Shown here: positions 7,913-16,106 of the stretch, piece by piece | Layout: each line of letters begins with the position of its first letter | How positions within the stretch are numbered: position 1 is the first letter of the stretch | NCBI RefSeq assembly: GCF_042678485.1 | Contig: NZ_JBHTKR010000004.1 | Location: forward strand, 124,001 to 188,000 | Direction: 5' to 3' | Origin: Seohaeicola saemankumensis | GTDB lineage: Bacteria > Pseudomonadota > Alphaproteobacteria > Rhodobacterales > Rhodobacteraceae | DNA: 64,000 bases | Position numbers and translations under genes: made by a program | Notes under the pieces: generated by a model | Told to the model about the DNA's origin: nothing | What the model saw: only the letters and a program-made list of their open reading frames with translations | Databases searched by the model: none

Positions 7913-9538
7913 TCAGATCAGCGAGAAATCGCGGGTGATCAGGGCCGCTGCGGCCACGGTGGCATTGGCCACCAGATGCGAGATCACCGCATCGGTCACC
8001 CGGCCACGGCGCAGCATCACCAGGGCGAAAACGATGCCCGCGATGGCGGCCGCGGCCCAGCGGCCATGCAGGGCGGCGAATAGTACGGTGGATACGGCAA
8101 TGGCGATCAACCGCCAGACCATGCCGCCACGGTCCAGACGGGCCATGACATAGCCCCGAAAGAACATCTCTTCCACCAGCGGGACCAGAAACACCGTTCC
8201 GATCACGCGCAATGCGATCCAGACCGCCACAAGGGCGGCGGGCAGCGTGGCCAGCGCCATGGCAATGCCCGACGCCTCGTCCCCGCCTTTTTCGGCCAGC
8301 ACAACCCAGAACAGGCCCACGGCCAGACCGCTGCCGATGGCGATCGGATCAGCACCCCATGGCAGGCTGCTGTAGTGATGACGGAAGGTCCAGACGGCGA
8401 GCGCCAGACCCAGCACGATCAGCGGATACCCCAGCGGGGGAAAGAGAAACAGGGCCTGCGTCAGGATTCCCGTCAGCATGAAGACGACAAAGGGCAGGAT
8501 GCGCGCGGCCAGCGGATCAGTCGTCAACGGGGGTGCTGTGCGGTGGCGGGCGTGGTCGTGGCGCAGCCAGTTCACCTTCTGGATGGAATAGACAAGAACC
8601 AGCGCCAGCAGCGTGAAGAACATCCAGCCTGCGTAGCTGTGAAAGCCGTTCACGGCCAGTTCGGGCGAGACATAGGCGCCGATCAGGATCAGCACAGCGA
8701 TACGGATCACGTTCAGAACCACGCTGAACGCCAGCCCCAGCGGCAGGACCGTCAACCAGTAGCGGCCCAGGCGTAGATCCTTGCGGAACAGCAGGCCGTA
8801 GAACAGCACGAAGGCGGAGACCAGGGCCATCCCCTCGACCCCGGAACACTGGCGCGCGATATGCACGGCGAAATCATCGATTCCGATGATATAGGTCGCG
8901 GCGTCGGCGTAGGTTTGCGTGCTGAACAGGCGCAGAACCTCATAGACTGCGGCAAAGGTCGCCTCGGTGATCACGCCCAGATCCCAGATCGGGAGGATCA
9001 TGTCGGCCAGATCGGGGACCACTGCTGCGATCAAGAGCATGATCAGCGGCAGGAAACGGTCCTGTGACAGAACCCTGGCCCAGTCGCGCGGGGCCGCGAT
9101 CCAGAACAGACCGCCGATGGCCCCAAGCGCCGAGCCGAGCCCCCAAAGGATTGTCCAGCTGCGAAAGCCCGTGCCGATGTCGACGCCGCCCGTCAGGATC
9201 AAGGGCATCCAGAGCAGCGCAACGCCGATCATGTGCATCACCATCCAGCCGCGCCCCCGATGATCGGCTGATGCGGCGGCAAAACCGGTGAAAAGCGCGG
9301 GCCTGGCCCAGACAAGGATGCCGAAGGTGGCAAAGACCACCAGACTGCGCGCGACAAGGCTGCGCAGAAAGCGGCAGGTGCCGAACGCGTCCGTATCGCC
9401 GCATTCGAAGGTGACGAAAAACTGGTATACGATCACGAGTGAAAGCAGCTCAGCCAGGAACACGCCAAGGATCATCAACCCCCGGTAGTTGTTTGTTGAT
9501 CGTGCGCCGATCGTTTTCGTCGATGTCGAATGATTCAT
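7913..9538 (-). CDS. xrtE: Exosortase E / CPBP-protease fusion (VPEID-CTERM sorting system)
   Basis: A 541-residue polytopic membrane protein made of two enzymes. Residues about 20-330 form an exosortase with the expected catalytic triad: Cys231 (QCSGVEG), Arg279 (NVIRIAVL) and His300 (GFHSYAGW). Residues about 345-541 form a CPBP/Abi-type intramembrane protease with EEMFFR (Glu456, Glu457, Arg461), His491 and HLVAN (His521, Asn525). This fusion is known as exosortase E, which is expected to cleave and process proteins bearing a VPEID-CTERM tail at the inner membrane, usually in exopolysaccharide-producing species. I see no protein with a VPEID-CTERM tail in the window. The following membrane protein gene is six bases downstream. 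Confidence 0.9.
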   Translation of the reverse strand: MNHSTSTKTIGARSTNNYRGLMILGVFLAELLSLVIVYQFFVTFECGDTDAFGTCRFLRSLVARSLVVFATFGILVWARPALFTGFAAASADHRGRGWMVMHMIGVALLWMPLILTGGVDIGTGFRSWTILWGLGSALGAIGGLFWIAAPRDWARVLSQDRFLPLIMLLIAAVVPDLADMILPIWDLGVITEATFAAVYEVLRLFSTQTYADAATYIIGIDDFAVHIARQCSGVEGMALVSAFVLFYGLLFRKDLRLGRYWLTVLPLGLAFSVVLNVIRIAVLILIGAYVSPELAVNGFHSYAGWMFFTLLALVLVYSIQKVNWLRHDHARHRTAPPLTTDPLAARILPFVVFMLTGILTQALFLFPPLGYPLIVLGLALAVWTFRHHYSSLPWGADPIAIGSGLAVGLFWVVLAEKGGDEASGIAMALATLPAALVAVWIALRVIGTVFLVPLVEEMFFRGYVMARLDRGGMVWRLIAIAVSTVLFAALHGRWAAAAIAGIVFALVMLRRGRVTDAVISHLVANATVAAAALITRDFSLI

Positions 9539-9718
9539 CCGTCGTCCTGCTGAAATGACTCAGGTTCCGCGTTATTTATGGGCTATGGGCAATAACGCCG
9601 TTTTATTCAAGTTATGTGGGGTATTTTTATGGCCTTCTGCACCCAAAAAAAGCGCATATGACGCCTATGGTGCTTTCAGGGCAATAAAGCCCGATAATCC
9701 ATTGGGACCCTGCGTGCT

Positions 9719-9940
9719 GACTTTATCTGTTCGGCTGTCAGGCGCATCGCGTAAAAAGGCCGAACACATGACCGCAAGCCGCGTGTCGATGAGTGGCGTG
9801 TTTTGAGCGGCATTATACTCATCAATCGCAATGGCTTGCGGTGGTGTGATGCACCGAAGGCGTTTGGTCCACCCAGGACCCTCTACAACCGTTGGAAGCG
9901 ATGGGGCGACAAGGGTGTCTTTGCCCGGATGATGGAGGGG
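9719..9940 (+). mobile_element. IS5-family (IS427-type) transposase fragment
   Basis: One frame reads through KPRVDEWRVLSGI, then INRNGLRWCDAP, GPPRTLYNRWKRW and GVFARMMEG. This is the N-terminal DNA-binding part of IS5/IS427-group transposases. An in-frame stop (TAA 9752-9754) interrupts it and similarity ends at about 9940, so the DDE catalytic region is missing. It is a dead remnant. It lies directly upstream of the exosortase gene and mirrors the IS6 remnant on the far side of manC. Confidence 0.75.
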
Positions 9941-10186
9941 GGCCAAGGTCTTCCTCTTCGCCGTCGCCCTCGCCGCGACCGTCATGTTCTGGCTATGACG
10001 AGAGAACGAGTCCTGACCCTAGCAACTGTTCTTGTTCATGGTGTGTTATCAGGAAAGGCTTTCAATCTTCCGTTGAGGTCATGTCGCAGGGTGCAGGCGC
10101 GCCAAAGCAGAGAAATCCTGGTTTCGGAAAGATCCAGGATGCGGAAAAGCAGTTTGCCCTATGCCATCTGGGCGCAAGTTGATCTG
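9941..10186. other. Intergenic remainder after the IS5 fragment
   Basis: No convincing gene is visible. One frame stays open through the stretch but has low-complexity Ser/Pro or Arg-rich translations typical of non-coding G+C-rich DNA. I see no terminator with a T-run for the DUF1996 gene that ends at 10187. Confidence 0.4.
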
Positions 10187-11302
10187 TCAATGGTGCCCCG
10201 GCAACATGTGGGGCCATCCCTTCAAGGCATCGGGTGTTGACGTGACACCCTCTGCGATCTTGAAAAAGTCGTAGACCCGCTGGCCATCAGGTGAAAAGAA
10301 CTGATCTGCTGCGTGCTTCTGCAGTCCGGGACCGCATTCGCGATACCCTTCCTTGACGCAGTCAGCCATGATCTGTGCCGACTTCTCTGTCCAGCCCGCC
10401 ATGTAATCGGCATGCGCTGTCGTTCCCTTTGGCGCTTTCTTCATCATGTCGGATGATAGATACCAATCGGAATCGAACGGGACATCGCTCCAATGGATGG
10501 TCTGGGTCAGTTGCGGAATGAGGTAGGGATGCGACAACGGACAACGGCCTGACGAATAGGCGACGTGCTTCGACCCCCCCGGGCTTGTGAGGACCGGAGA
10601 GCCGTCCTTGTTCACGGCAACGCAGTCGGGAAATTTGATTTCGATGGTAACACCATCATGATCGAAAACCCGGATTGTCGCCCTCCACAGTTCCTCATCA
10701 ACCGTGCTGACGACCACACCGCTGGACCCTTTCACCTTGTCATTCGTGAGAATCTGAAGGCCTGCCGGAATGGGCTTTATCTGACGTCGATCTGTCACCC
10801 AGCTTTTGTAGTAAAGGTTGATCACCGTGGGCAAAACCACTTCGCCCTGCTCATTGAAAAGCGCCGGAACCCAATAGGCGGAACGGTTGGTGATACCACC
10901 GTCGCAGGTCGTACGCCCTGACGTTGCGATGCTTTCGCTCGTGCTATGAGCGTCCACATCAGTATTACCGAAAAACAGGTGAAGATGCGCAGCGCCTTCC
11001 TGACCAGGATATACGACCGGGTCATTGTAGGAAAAATGCGAAGGAACGCAGAAAAACCTGAATCCGTGATGGTCCAGGTTTTCTTTCCCGCCATGCGGGG
11101 CTGGCATCGAGCTTTCTGCCGTACCGCGGGTGACAACATAGCGATATTGCGAATGATTCACGGTTCCATGTGCCGAAGACGCACGCGCAGACTGTTCGGA
11201 AACCCACAGGTCCGGCAGGAACAGAAACGTAGCTGCGGCAAGGCATGTGCTGACGCAGGCGGTCAGAACCGATCGTTTTCTGGTTCTATGCATCGTGAGC
11301 AT
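10187..11302 (-). CDS. Secreted DUF1996-domain protein
   Basis: A protein of about 371 residues with a signal peptide (MLTMHRTRKRS, then a hydrophobic stretch ending ARASSA). The body has the DUF1996 pattern: FRFFCVPSHFSYNDPVVYPG, HLHLFFGNT with paired histidines, a Cys-rich TTCDGG segment, YWVPAL, and RCPLSHPYLIPQLT. DUF1996 proteins are extracytoplasmic, common in fungi and actinobacteria, and have no established activity. I chose the ATG at 11302 because GGAAAGG lies about nine bases upstream; the frame is open to 11395 but that adds a polar leader ahead of the signal peptide. Its neighbours are a 2OG oxygenase gene and IS remnants. Confidence 0.8.
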   Translation of the reverse strand: MLTMHRTRKRSVLTACVSTCLAAATFLFLPDLWVSEQSARASSAHGTVNHSQYRYVVTRGTAESSMPAPHGGKENLDHHGFRFFCVPSHFSYNDPVVYPGQEGAAHLHLFFGNTDVDAHSTSESIATSGRTTCDGGITNRSAYWVPALFNEQGEVVLPTVINLYYKSWVTDRRQIKPIPAGLQILTNDKVKGSSGVVVSTVDEELWRATIRVFDHDGVTIEIKFPDCVAVNKDGSPVLTSPGGSKHVAYSSGRCPLSHPYLIPQLTQTIHWSDVPFDSDWYLSSDMMKKAPKGTTAHADYMAGWTEKSAQIMADCVKEGYRECGPGLQKHAADQFFSPDGQRVYDFFKIAEGVTSTPDALKGWPHMLPGHH

Positions 11303-11498
11303 CGTCCTACCTTTCCATGACAAGGCCATATTCTCTTGGAGCGCAAAGCCAGCTGTTTTGAGTCCTTCGCATGTTCGTGAAATCTGCAGACTCAAGTTTA
11401 CACTACCACAGCAGCAAAAGCTTGGTCAGCCTTGGCGCATTTGAAGAAAAATATGAACCGCAGACAAGATCACCTTCGACAACTGACCCGCGACATGA

Positions 11499-12338
11499 TC
11501 AAAAGCCGAGACGAGCCAGTCGCCAGATCACTTTGCGATAGACTAACGGTGGCAGAATCTCTTGCAGGAACTGATGCCGTGCAATCTGGCGATCAGGCTT
11601 GTCCTGCGTGCCGGGGCGCGGTTTGAAAAGGGTTGTGTGACCCTTGCGCAAATCTGACCATGTCGCGGTGTAGTAGTAAAGCGCAAGAGACATCCGAGGG
11701 TCGCCATTTGGATTGTTGACGGGTTCCGGATTGCCGTGCCACGTGTCTGATCTTGTGTTGAAACAAACCATTCGATTGAATATCGGCGTGAAGGATTTGA
11801 CCTTCTCGGTCATATCGGTGTTCCAGATCTCGAACTCACCACCCCATTCGGGTTTCCAGTCCTTGTTCAGGTATATCAGGACGTTCAGGCGGCGCTCGAC
11901 GTTCAGCTTGCCGTGGTGATTGAAGTCGGCATGGATATCAAGATGTCCACCGTTTTGTGTGATATGGACCCCGCCACCGATAAAATAGGGGTCTGGGATC
12001 AGGCCGGAAATGCCGGTCAATTCTTCCAGGAAAGCCAGAAACGGCCGCGAGTTCAGCGCATAGAACAGGTTGCGTGTGTAAGGCGGCAGCCGTTCGGGCG
12101 AGAATGCAGATTTCAGCTTCTCCTGCGGGCGATTGAAGCTGGATTCCGCTTCCGGCAGCTGTTGCAGCTCCTGCAAAACGCGCTCCAGAACCTCCTCGGG
12201 AAGGAAATTGTCGAAGAAGCCGTAGGGATACGGTTCGCGACCCTGATAGGCGGCCGCATTCTGCTCTCCTACCTCTTTGGCAATCGCAGAGCGAAGAGAA
12301 AGTGTTTCAACATCAAAAGGCAGTACTGCATTGGTCAT
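11499..12338 (-). CDS. 2-oxoglutarate/Fe(II)-dependent oxygenase (prolyl 4-hydroxylase-like)
   Basis: A 279-residue soluble protein with a double-stranded beta-helix core. The iron ligands are probably His136 and Asp138 (GGHLDIHADFN) and His201 (TWHGNPEPV), with Arg215 (DPRMSLALYYY) positioned for 2-oxoglutarate. The pattern YLNKDWKPEWGGEFEIW is typical of the P4Hc family, which in bacterial polysaccharide loci often hydroxylates sugars, peptides or lipids. The substrate is unknown. It is transcribed in the same direction as the WavE operon upstream and the DUF1996 gene downstream, with gaps of 272 and 196 bases, so it may have its own promoter in the A+T-rich gap at 12339-12610. Confidence 0.8.
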   Translation of the reverse strand: MTNAVLPFDVETLSLRSAIAKEVGEQNAAAYQGREPYPYGFFDNFLPEEVLERVLQELQQLPEAESSFNRPQEKLKSAFSPERLPPYTRNLFYALNSRPFLAFLEELTGISGLIPDPYFIGGGVHITQNGGHLDIHADFNHHGKLNVERRLNVLIYLNKDWKPEWGGEFEIWNTDMTEKVKSFTPIFNRMVCFNTRSDTWHGNPEPVNNPNGDPRMSLALYYYTATWSDLRKGHTTLFKPRPGTQDKPDRQIARHQFLQEILPPLVYRKVIWRLARLGF

Positions 12339-12610
12339 TTGCTTTTCTATGCTCGCGCTATTTATAATAATTCATCAAAACACTTCCAAAACACTATTGA
12401 AAGCATAACCTGAATGAACCCAGTATGGGCTGAATCTCTGTCAAGCCGGATGATTCAAAGAACCAAGGCAAATAGTTACACTAAAACGAGTGGCAAAAAG
12501 TAACATCCCGGCGTTGCTTTCGCAAGTTTCGAGGGTGATCCGGCAGATCCACAGCCATCCGAATTGCTTGTCGCAAAGAAGTTCAGGAAATTCTGCACGC
12601 GCATCACGCT

Positions 12611-13678
12611 CTAATTCTGCGGTCGCAGAACGCCCAGAAAGACATCCTCCAATATTTCATTGTAACGGCTTGCGCTTTCGACAGGCAGTTGACGGCTATG
12701 CAGCAACATCCATTCCAGAAAACTCATCTCTTGCCTGTTTGAAACATGGGCATAAGTCTTGATCAGCTCTGCCCGGGTCCATGTCTGGCTTTTGACCCAG
12801 TAGAAATCCGTAGTGCCATAATCGGCGAAGCAGAAACGATCCCGATAGGCCGTCCATGAGTCCTGAATTGTCCAGTCAGGTTGATGCCCCATCCGGGTCA
12901 GGAAATGGCTGGCAAGATAACATTCAGGAACGGTTTCTCGGCAAAGTTGGCCGATACTATACTTGCGATAGATCTGATCGCGGGCTTCGGTCCAGCGTTC
13001 GGAAACCTCCGCACCCTGAAGCGGCGGTGTCCAATAAGCCAGCATATCCTGCGCGTTGCCAAACAGGGATTGGTCGGTCACATGATAGGGTACAAACTTC
13101 AAAGACCCCTGCCCAAGCCCGATGATCCTGTGGTTCTGTTTGCCCGACACGGCCACCGGGAAGCTTTGCTGCATACCGATCAGGAAAGACAGCAGGTTGG
13201 GCTCGTAGAGACGCTGATCGGTGCGTGTCTTCATCACCCACTGCGCGCCCTTTTGAACGGCGTGGCGCACCCCTGCCCCAGCGCTGACGATCTGCATGTT
13301 CATGTTCGACATCCCCGCAAAAGCGGGCTTGTCGTTCTTCAGGACCGTGACCCCCAGATCGGCCACCTTCGCCAGGGCATTGGCGTCCTCGTCACTCCAC
13401 GTTGACAGGATCAGCTCCGCGTCGGGCATGTTGCGCCGATACAGACGCAGGGTATTGAGGGTGAAATCATCCTCTTTCGCGATCGGGCCCTGCATGACAA
13501 CCGCACAACCATCCGCACGGCAATCCGGCTCTGGCCAGGTTCCGATCTGATCAAAATGCTTGGGCCGTTTGTGATAGGTTGCGTACGCGTTTCCACGACG
13601 ATTCTCCTGGTCCACGGACCAGTTCAACAGCCGTCGGATAAGACGGTTCCGAAGGTTGTTCATGCGGCCTGAATTCAT
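12611..13678 (-). CDS. WavE-family lipopolysaccharide/capsule synthesis protein
   Basis: A 355-residue protein matching the WavE family: CAVVMQGPI near residue 58, a DAELILSTW segment, the central WVMKTRTDQRLYEP with its metal-binding-like Asp, and DQSLFGNAQDMLAYW. WavE proteins are putative glycosyl- or phosphosugar-transferases first noted in Vibrio cholerae LPS core synthesis, acting on the cytosolic side. Its ATG overlaps the stop of the preceding nucleotidyltransferase by four bases, so it is the last gene of a six-gene coupled operon and probably uses the activated intermediate made there. Confidence 0.75.
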   Translation of the reverse strand: MNSGRMNNLRNRLIRRLLNWSVDQENRRGNAYATYHKRPKHFDQIGTWPEPDCRADGCAVVMQGPIAKEDDFTLNTLRLYRRNMPDAELILSTWSDEDANALAKVADLGVTVLKNDKPAFAGMSNMNMQIVSAGAGVRHAVQKGAQWVMKTRTDQRLYEPNLLSFLIGMQQSFPVAVSGKQNHRIIGLGQGSLKFVPYHVTDQSLFGNAQDMLAYWTPPLQGAEVSERWTEARDQIYRKYSIGQLCRETVPECYLASHFLTRMGHQPDWTIQDSWTAYRDRFCFADYGTTDFYWVKSQTWTRAELIKTYAHVSNRQEMSFLEWMLLHSRQLPVESASRYNEILEDVFLGVLRPQN

Positions 13679-14421
13679 TCTTGCACAGCACGTTGGGCGA
13701 CTTCGGTTTCAAGGAAAGCATCCAGATCGGCCGGTGTTCCGATACCATGCATTCCATTGCCCGCAGAGCCGATGTCGAAACAGTCGATCCTGGCACCCTC
13801 GTCGATCAGCATATCATAGGCAGGAGCAACATAGAATTCGCCGTTCACCCGGTTTCCGGCCGCGATCATCGCATCTGCGGCGCGCACGAAATCGCTTCCT
13901 TTGGCGAAATTGTATATACCGACCGTCGCCTCGTTCGAGACGACCTCTTTCTCGACGACCTGAACCACACGGCCTGTCGCGTCACGACGCACGAAGGACC
14001 ATTTCGGATCATCCGCCCACATCGTCATGATCAGCCCCGCCGCATCGCCAAGGGCCGCCAGATACGCGTTGATATCAGCATCGATATACTGATCGCAATT
14101 AGCGATCATCAGGGGTGCGTCGCCGTCGATCAGATCGCGCGCCAAAAGAACCGTGCACGCTGCCCCTTCGGTGATTCCATCGACATGGGTAATCGTGCAA
14201 CCCGATGCCCAAAGCGCCAGTTTACCGGACAGGCCATAGGTCGTGTCATGTTCGCGCTGGATCAGAAAATGAAAGCGATGCGGCATGTCAGGCGTCAGGT
14301 TGCGGATGACCAGTTCAATCATCGGCATTCCCAGCACCGGAATCAGGGGTTTGGGAAGCGTATATCCAGCATCGACAAAGCGCTGTCCGCGCCCCGCCAT
14401 GGGCACCACGATATTCAGCAT
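13675..14421 (-). CDS. Sugar-phosphate-type nucleotidyltransferase (first of two)
   Basis: A 248-residue NTP transferase domain with IVVPMAGRGQRF near 4-15 and the LPKPLIPVLG motif at about 22-31. These bind the nucleotide and the phosphorylated substrate. Later motifs are MIANCDQYID (metal-binding Asp), EKEVVSNEATVGIYNF and GEFYVAP. It probably activates a sugar phosphate or polyol/amino-alcohol phosphate. A homologous enzyme is encoded two genes upstream in the operon, with a similar layout but a divergent glycine loop. The start ATG overlaps the end of the cupin gene by seven bases and the stop overlaps the WavE gene by four. Confidence 0.8.
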   Translation of the reverse strand: MLNIVVPMAGRGQRFVDAGYTLPKPLIPVLGMPMIELVIRNLTPDMPHRFHFLIQREHDTTYGLSGKLALWASGCTITHVDGITEGAACTVLLARDLIDGDAPLMIANCDQYIDADINAYLAALGDAAGLIMTMWADDPKWSFVRRDATGRVVQVVEKEVVSNEATVGIYNFAKGSDFVRAADAMIAAGNRVNGEFYVAPAYDMLIDEGARIDCFDIGSAGNGMHGIGTPADLDAFLETEVAQRAVQE

Positions 14422-14735
14422 TCGTATTTGTCTCCTGCGACGCTGGGGGTCTTGACCACGACGGTGGTCACATCGGTCAATGCCTCGAAATCAGTGTCCT
14501 GCCCGGGTTCGATGCGGACGATATCACCGGCTTCAAGCACCAGATCGTTCATCCGCGCGCGTCCGGTCAGGATCAGCGTGACCTCTGTCGCGATCTTGTG
14601 CATGTGCCGCGCCTCGACGGATCCGGCCTCATAAGTTTTGACCGCAACTTCGGCTGCATCGCTATGCAGCACGGTTGGTGCGAAATCCCCGACGAACCAG
14701 CCCTTGCTCATGTCGGACAGTTTGAATGCCTGCAT
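14415..14735 (-). CDS. Small cupin-domain protein
   Basis: About 106 residues, a single cupin barrel. Motif one is around EARHMHKIATEVTLILTG with the metal-binding His and Glu, and motif two around LEAGDIVRIEPGQDTDF. Single-domain cupins in glycan operons act as epimerases, isomerases or small-molecule sensors; this one could handle the product of the adjacent nucleotidyltransferases. The start is ambiguous: ATG 14735 (MQAFKLSDM) or TTG 14744, both served by the same AAGGGTG. The gene lies between the two nucleotidyltransferase genes, separated from the upstream one by only a few bases. Confidence 0.7.
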   Translation of the reverse strand: MQAFKLSDMSKGWFVGDFAPTVLHSDAAEVAVKTYEAGSVEARHMHKIATEVTLILTGRARMNDLVLEAGDIVRIEPGQDTDFEALTDVTTVVVKTPSVAGDKYEC

Positions 14736-14745
14736 AACGTACAAA

Positions 14746-15477
14746 TCACCCTTTTGCTTTCAGAAGGTTGTCGTATTCCTCGACAGATTGTGGCGTGGCG
14801 AGCGAGATATAGCTGCTACGGTCGATCCGTTCGACACCGACCTTCATCTGCGCCAGGACCAATTCGTTCAGGCTGGGGCAGACAAAGAAACCGCCGTTCA
14901 CGCTGGCATCCTTGCGGATCATCTTCTTGGCAGCATCTATGAAGAACCGGCCTTGCCGGAAATAGAAGACTCCGGCCGTCGCATTGCGGCTGATCGGGCG
15001 TTTCTCGGCGGCCTCGATCACCAGATCATTTTCGTCCGTCTGCACGAAGGACCAGCGCGGATGCACGGAATCGAAGACCACCGTTCCTGCATCCAGAGAC
15101 CGGGTGCGGAACTTGTCCAGCACGGCCTTCAGATCGAAATCAAGGATCTGGTCGGCATTGGCGATCAGCAATTCCTGATCATTGTCGATATGTTCGATGG
15201 CCAGAAGCGCGGTGCAAGCGGCGCCTGCGGTGGGGCCATCGACGCGCATCACCTCGGCTCCGGGGGACAGCAGATGCAGTACCTCGCGCAGGTAGAAACG
15301 CAGATCGTCTTCCTTGCGAATGACGAAGATCATCTTCGCATCCGTCAGCGGTTTGAACGGTGTCAGCGTATGTTCGATCAACGGACGGCCCGCGATCTCG
15401 ATCAGGGGCTTCGTATAGGCATAGCCTTGCTGGCGGAAACTCTCATCGCTGCCGCCCATCGGGATCAGGATGTTCAT
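14746..15477 (-). CDS. Nucleotidyltransferase with altered glycine loop (second of two)
   Basis: A 243-residue NTP transferase. The start ILIPMGGSDESFRQQG replaces the usual GxGxR loop with GGSDESF, which is unusual. The following YTKPLIEIAGRPLIEH, ANADQILDFD and NGGFFVCP motifs are kept. It appears to be a divergent paralogue of the enzyme encoded two genes downstream. One may activate the substrate while the other has a changed base or substrate preference, or they may act as a heteromer; this is inference. The start overlaps the upstream HAD gene stop by four bases (ATGA). Confidence 0.78.
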   Translation of the reverse strand: MNILIPMGGSDESFRQQGYAYTKPLIEIAGRPLIEHTLTPFKPLTDAKMIFVIRKEDDLRFYLREVLHLLSPGAEVMRVDGPTAGAACTALLAIEHIDNDQELLIANADQILDFDLKAVLDKFRTRSLDAGTVVFDSVHPRWSFVQTDENDLVIEAAEKRPISRNATAGVFYFRQGRFFIDAAKKMIRKDASVNGGFFVCPSLNELVLAQMKVGVERIDRSSYISLATPQSVEEYDNLLKAKG

Positions 15478-16106
15478 GCCATGGCCTCCTCTGCGTGTTG
15501 GATGGCTTGCAGCAGGCGGTCCAGTTGCACGTCCAAAACGTTCTGCACCACCAGAAGATGACAGCCAGCCGCTTCGGCAGCCTTGATGCCGTTGGGATTG
15601 TCCTCGACCACGAGGCAGTGATCGGGGGACAGTCCCAATTCCGCTGCTGCTTTGAGGTAGATATCGGGGTGCGGTTTGGGCTTGGTCACGTCTTCGTTGC
15701 TGACCATGATGTCCAGATATTGCCGCAGATTGCTTTTCTCCATCATCAATTCGACCGACGAGCGGATGGAGTTCGAGCCAAGGCCCAGTTTGTAGCCCCG
15801 CGCTTTAAGGTTCGAAAGCGCATATTCGTGCACAAACATGGGTTTGCACTTCAGATAGACCTGATCGACCGTATATTGCTGCTTCAGGTCGCTGAGGAAC
15901 CCGTGCAGCCCGCGCGGAAGACCGCGCTCGGCTGACAGCATCTCAAGTTTCTTGCGCGTGGGCAGTCCGTCGAACGTCGTCAGGTGATCCGCACGCGAGA
16001 TCGTGTAGCCGAAATAGCCCAAAGCGCGGTTGAGCGCCTCGTAATGCCATTCCTTGGCGTCGATCAGGACGCCGTCCATATCGAAGATCACAGCTTCAAT
16101 GGGCAT
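15474..16106 (-). CDS. HAD-superfamily hydrolase (beta-phosphoglucomutase-like)
   Basis: A 210-residue HAD subfamily I protein. Motif I is IFDMDGVLID (residues 7-16) with the two catalytic Asp. A helical cap follows, then LGLGSNSIRSSVE (motif II), the KPKPHPDIYL lysine region, and VVEDNPNGIKAA (motif IV). It probably dephosphorylates or isomerises a small phosphorylated intermediate for the neighbouring nucleotidyltransferases. The gene overlaps the upstream GDPD-like gene by 11 bases and the next gene by four, so stoichiometric expression is likely. Confidence 0.8.
   Translation of the reverse strand: MPIEAVIFDMDGVLIDAKEWHYEALNRALGYFGYTISRADHLTTFDGLPTRKKLEMLSAERGLPRGLHGFLSDLKQQYTVDQVYLKCKPMFVHEYALSNLKARGYKLGLGSNSIRSSVELMMEKSNLRQYLDIMVSNEDVTKPKPHPDIYLKAAAELGLSPDHCLVVEDNPNGIKAAEAAGCHLLVVQNVLDVQLDRLLQAIQHAEEAMA

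Noticed and set aside
12616..12631. Hairpin TTCTGC-ggtc-GCAGAA at the end of the WavE gene
   Set aside because: It lies inside the last codons and is not followed by a T-run, so I did not call a terminator.
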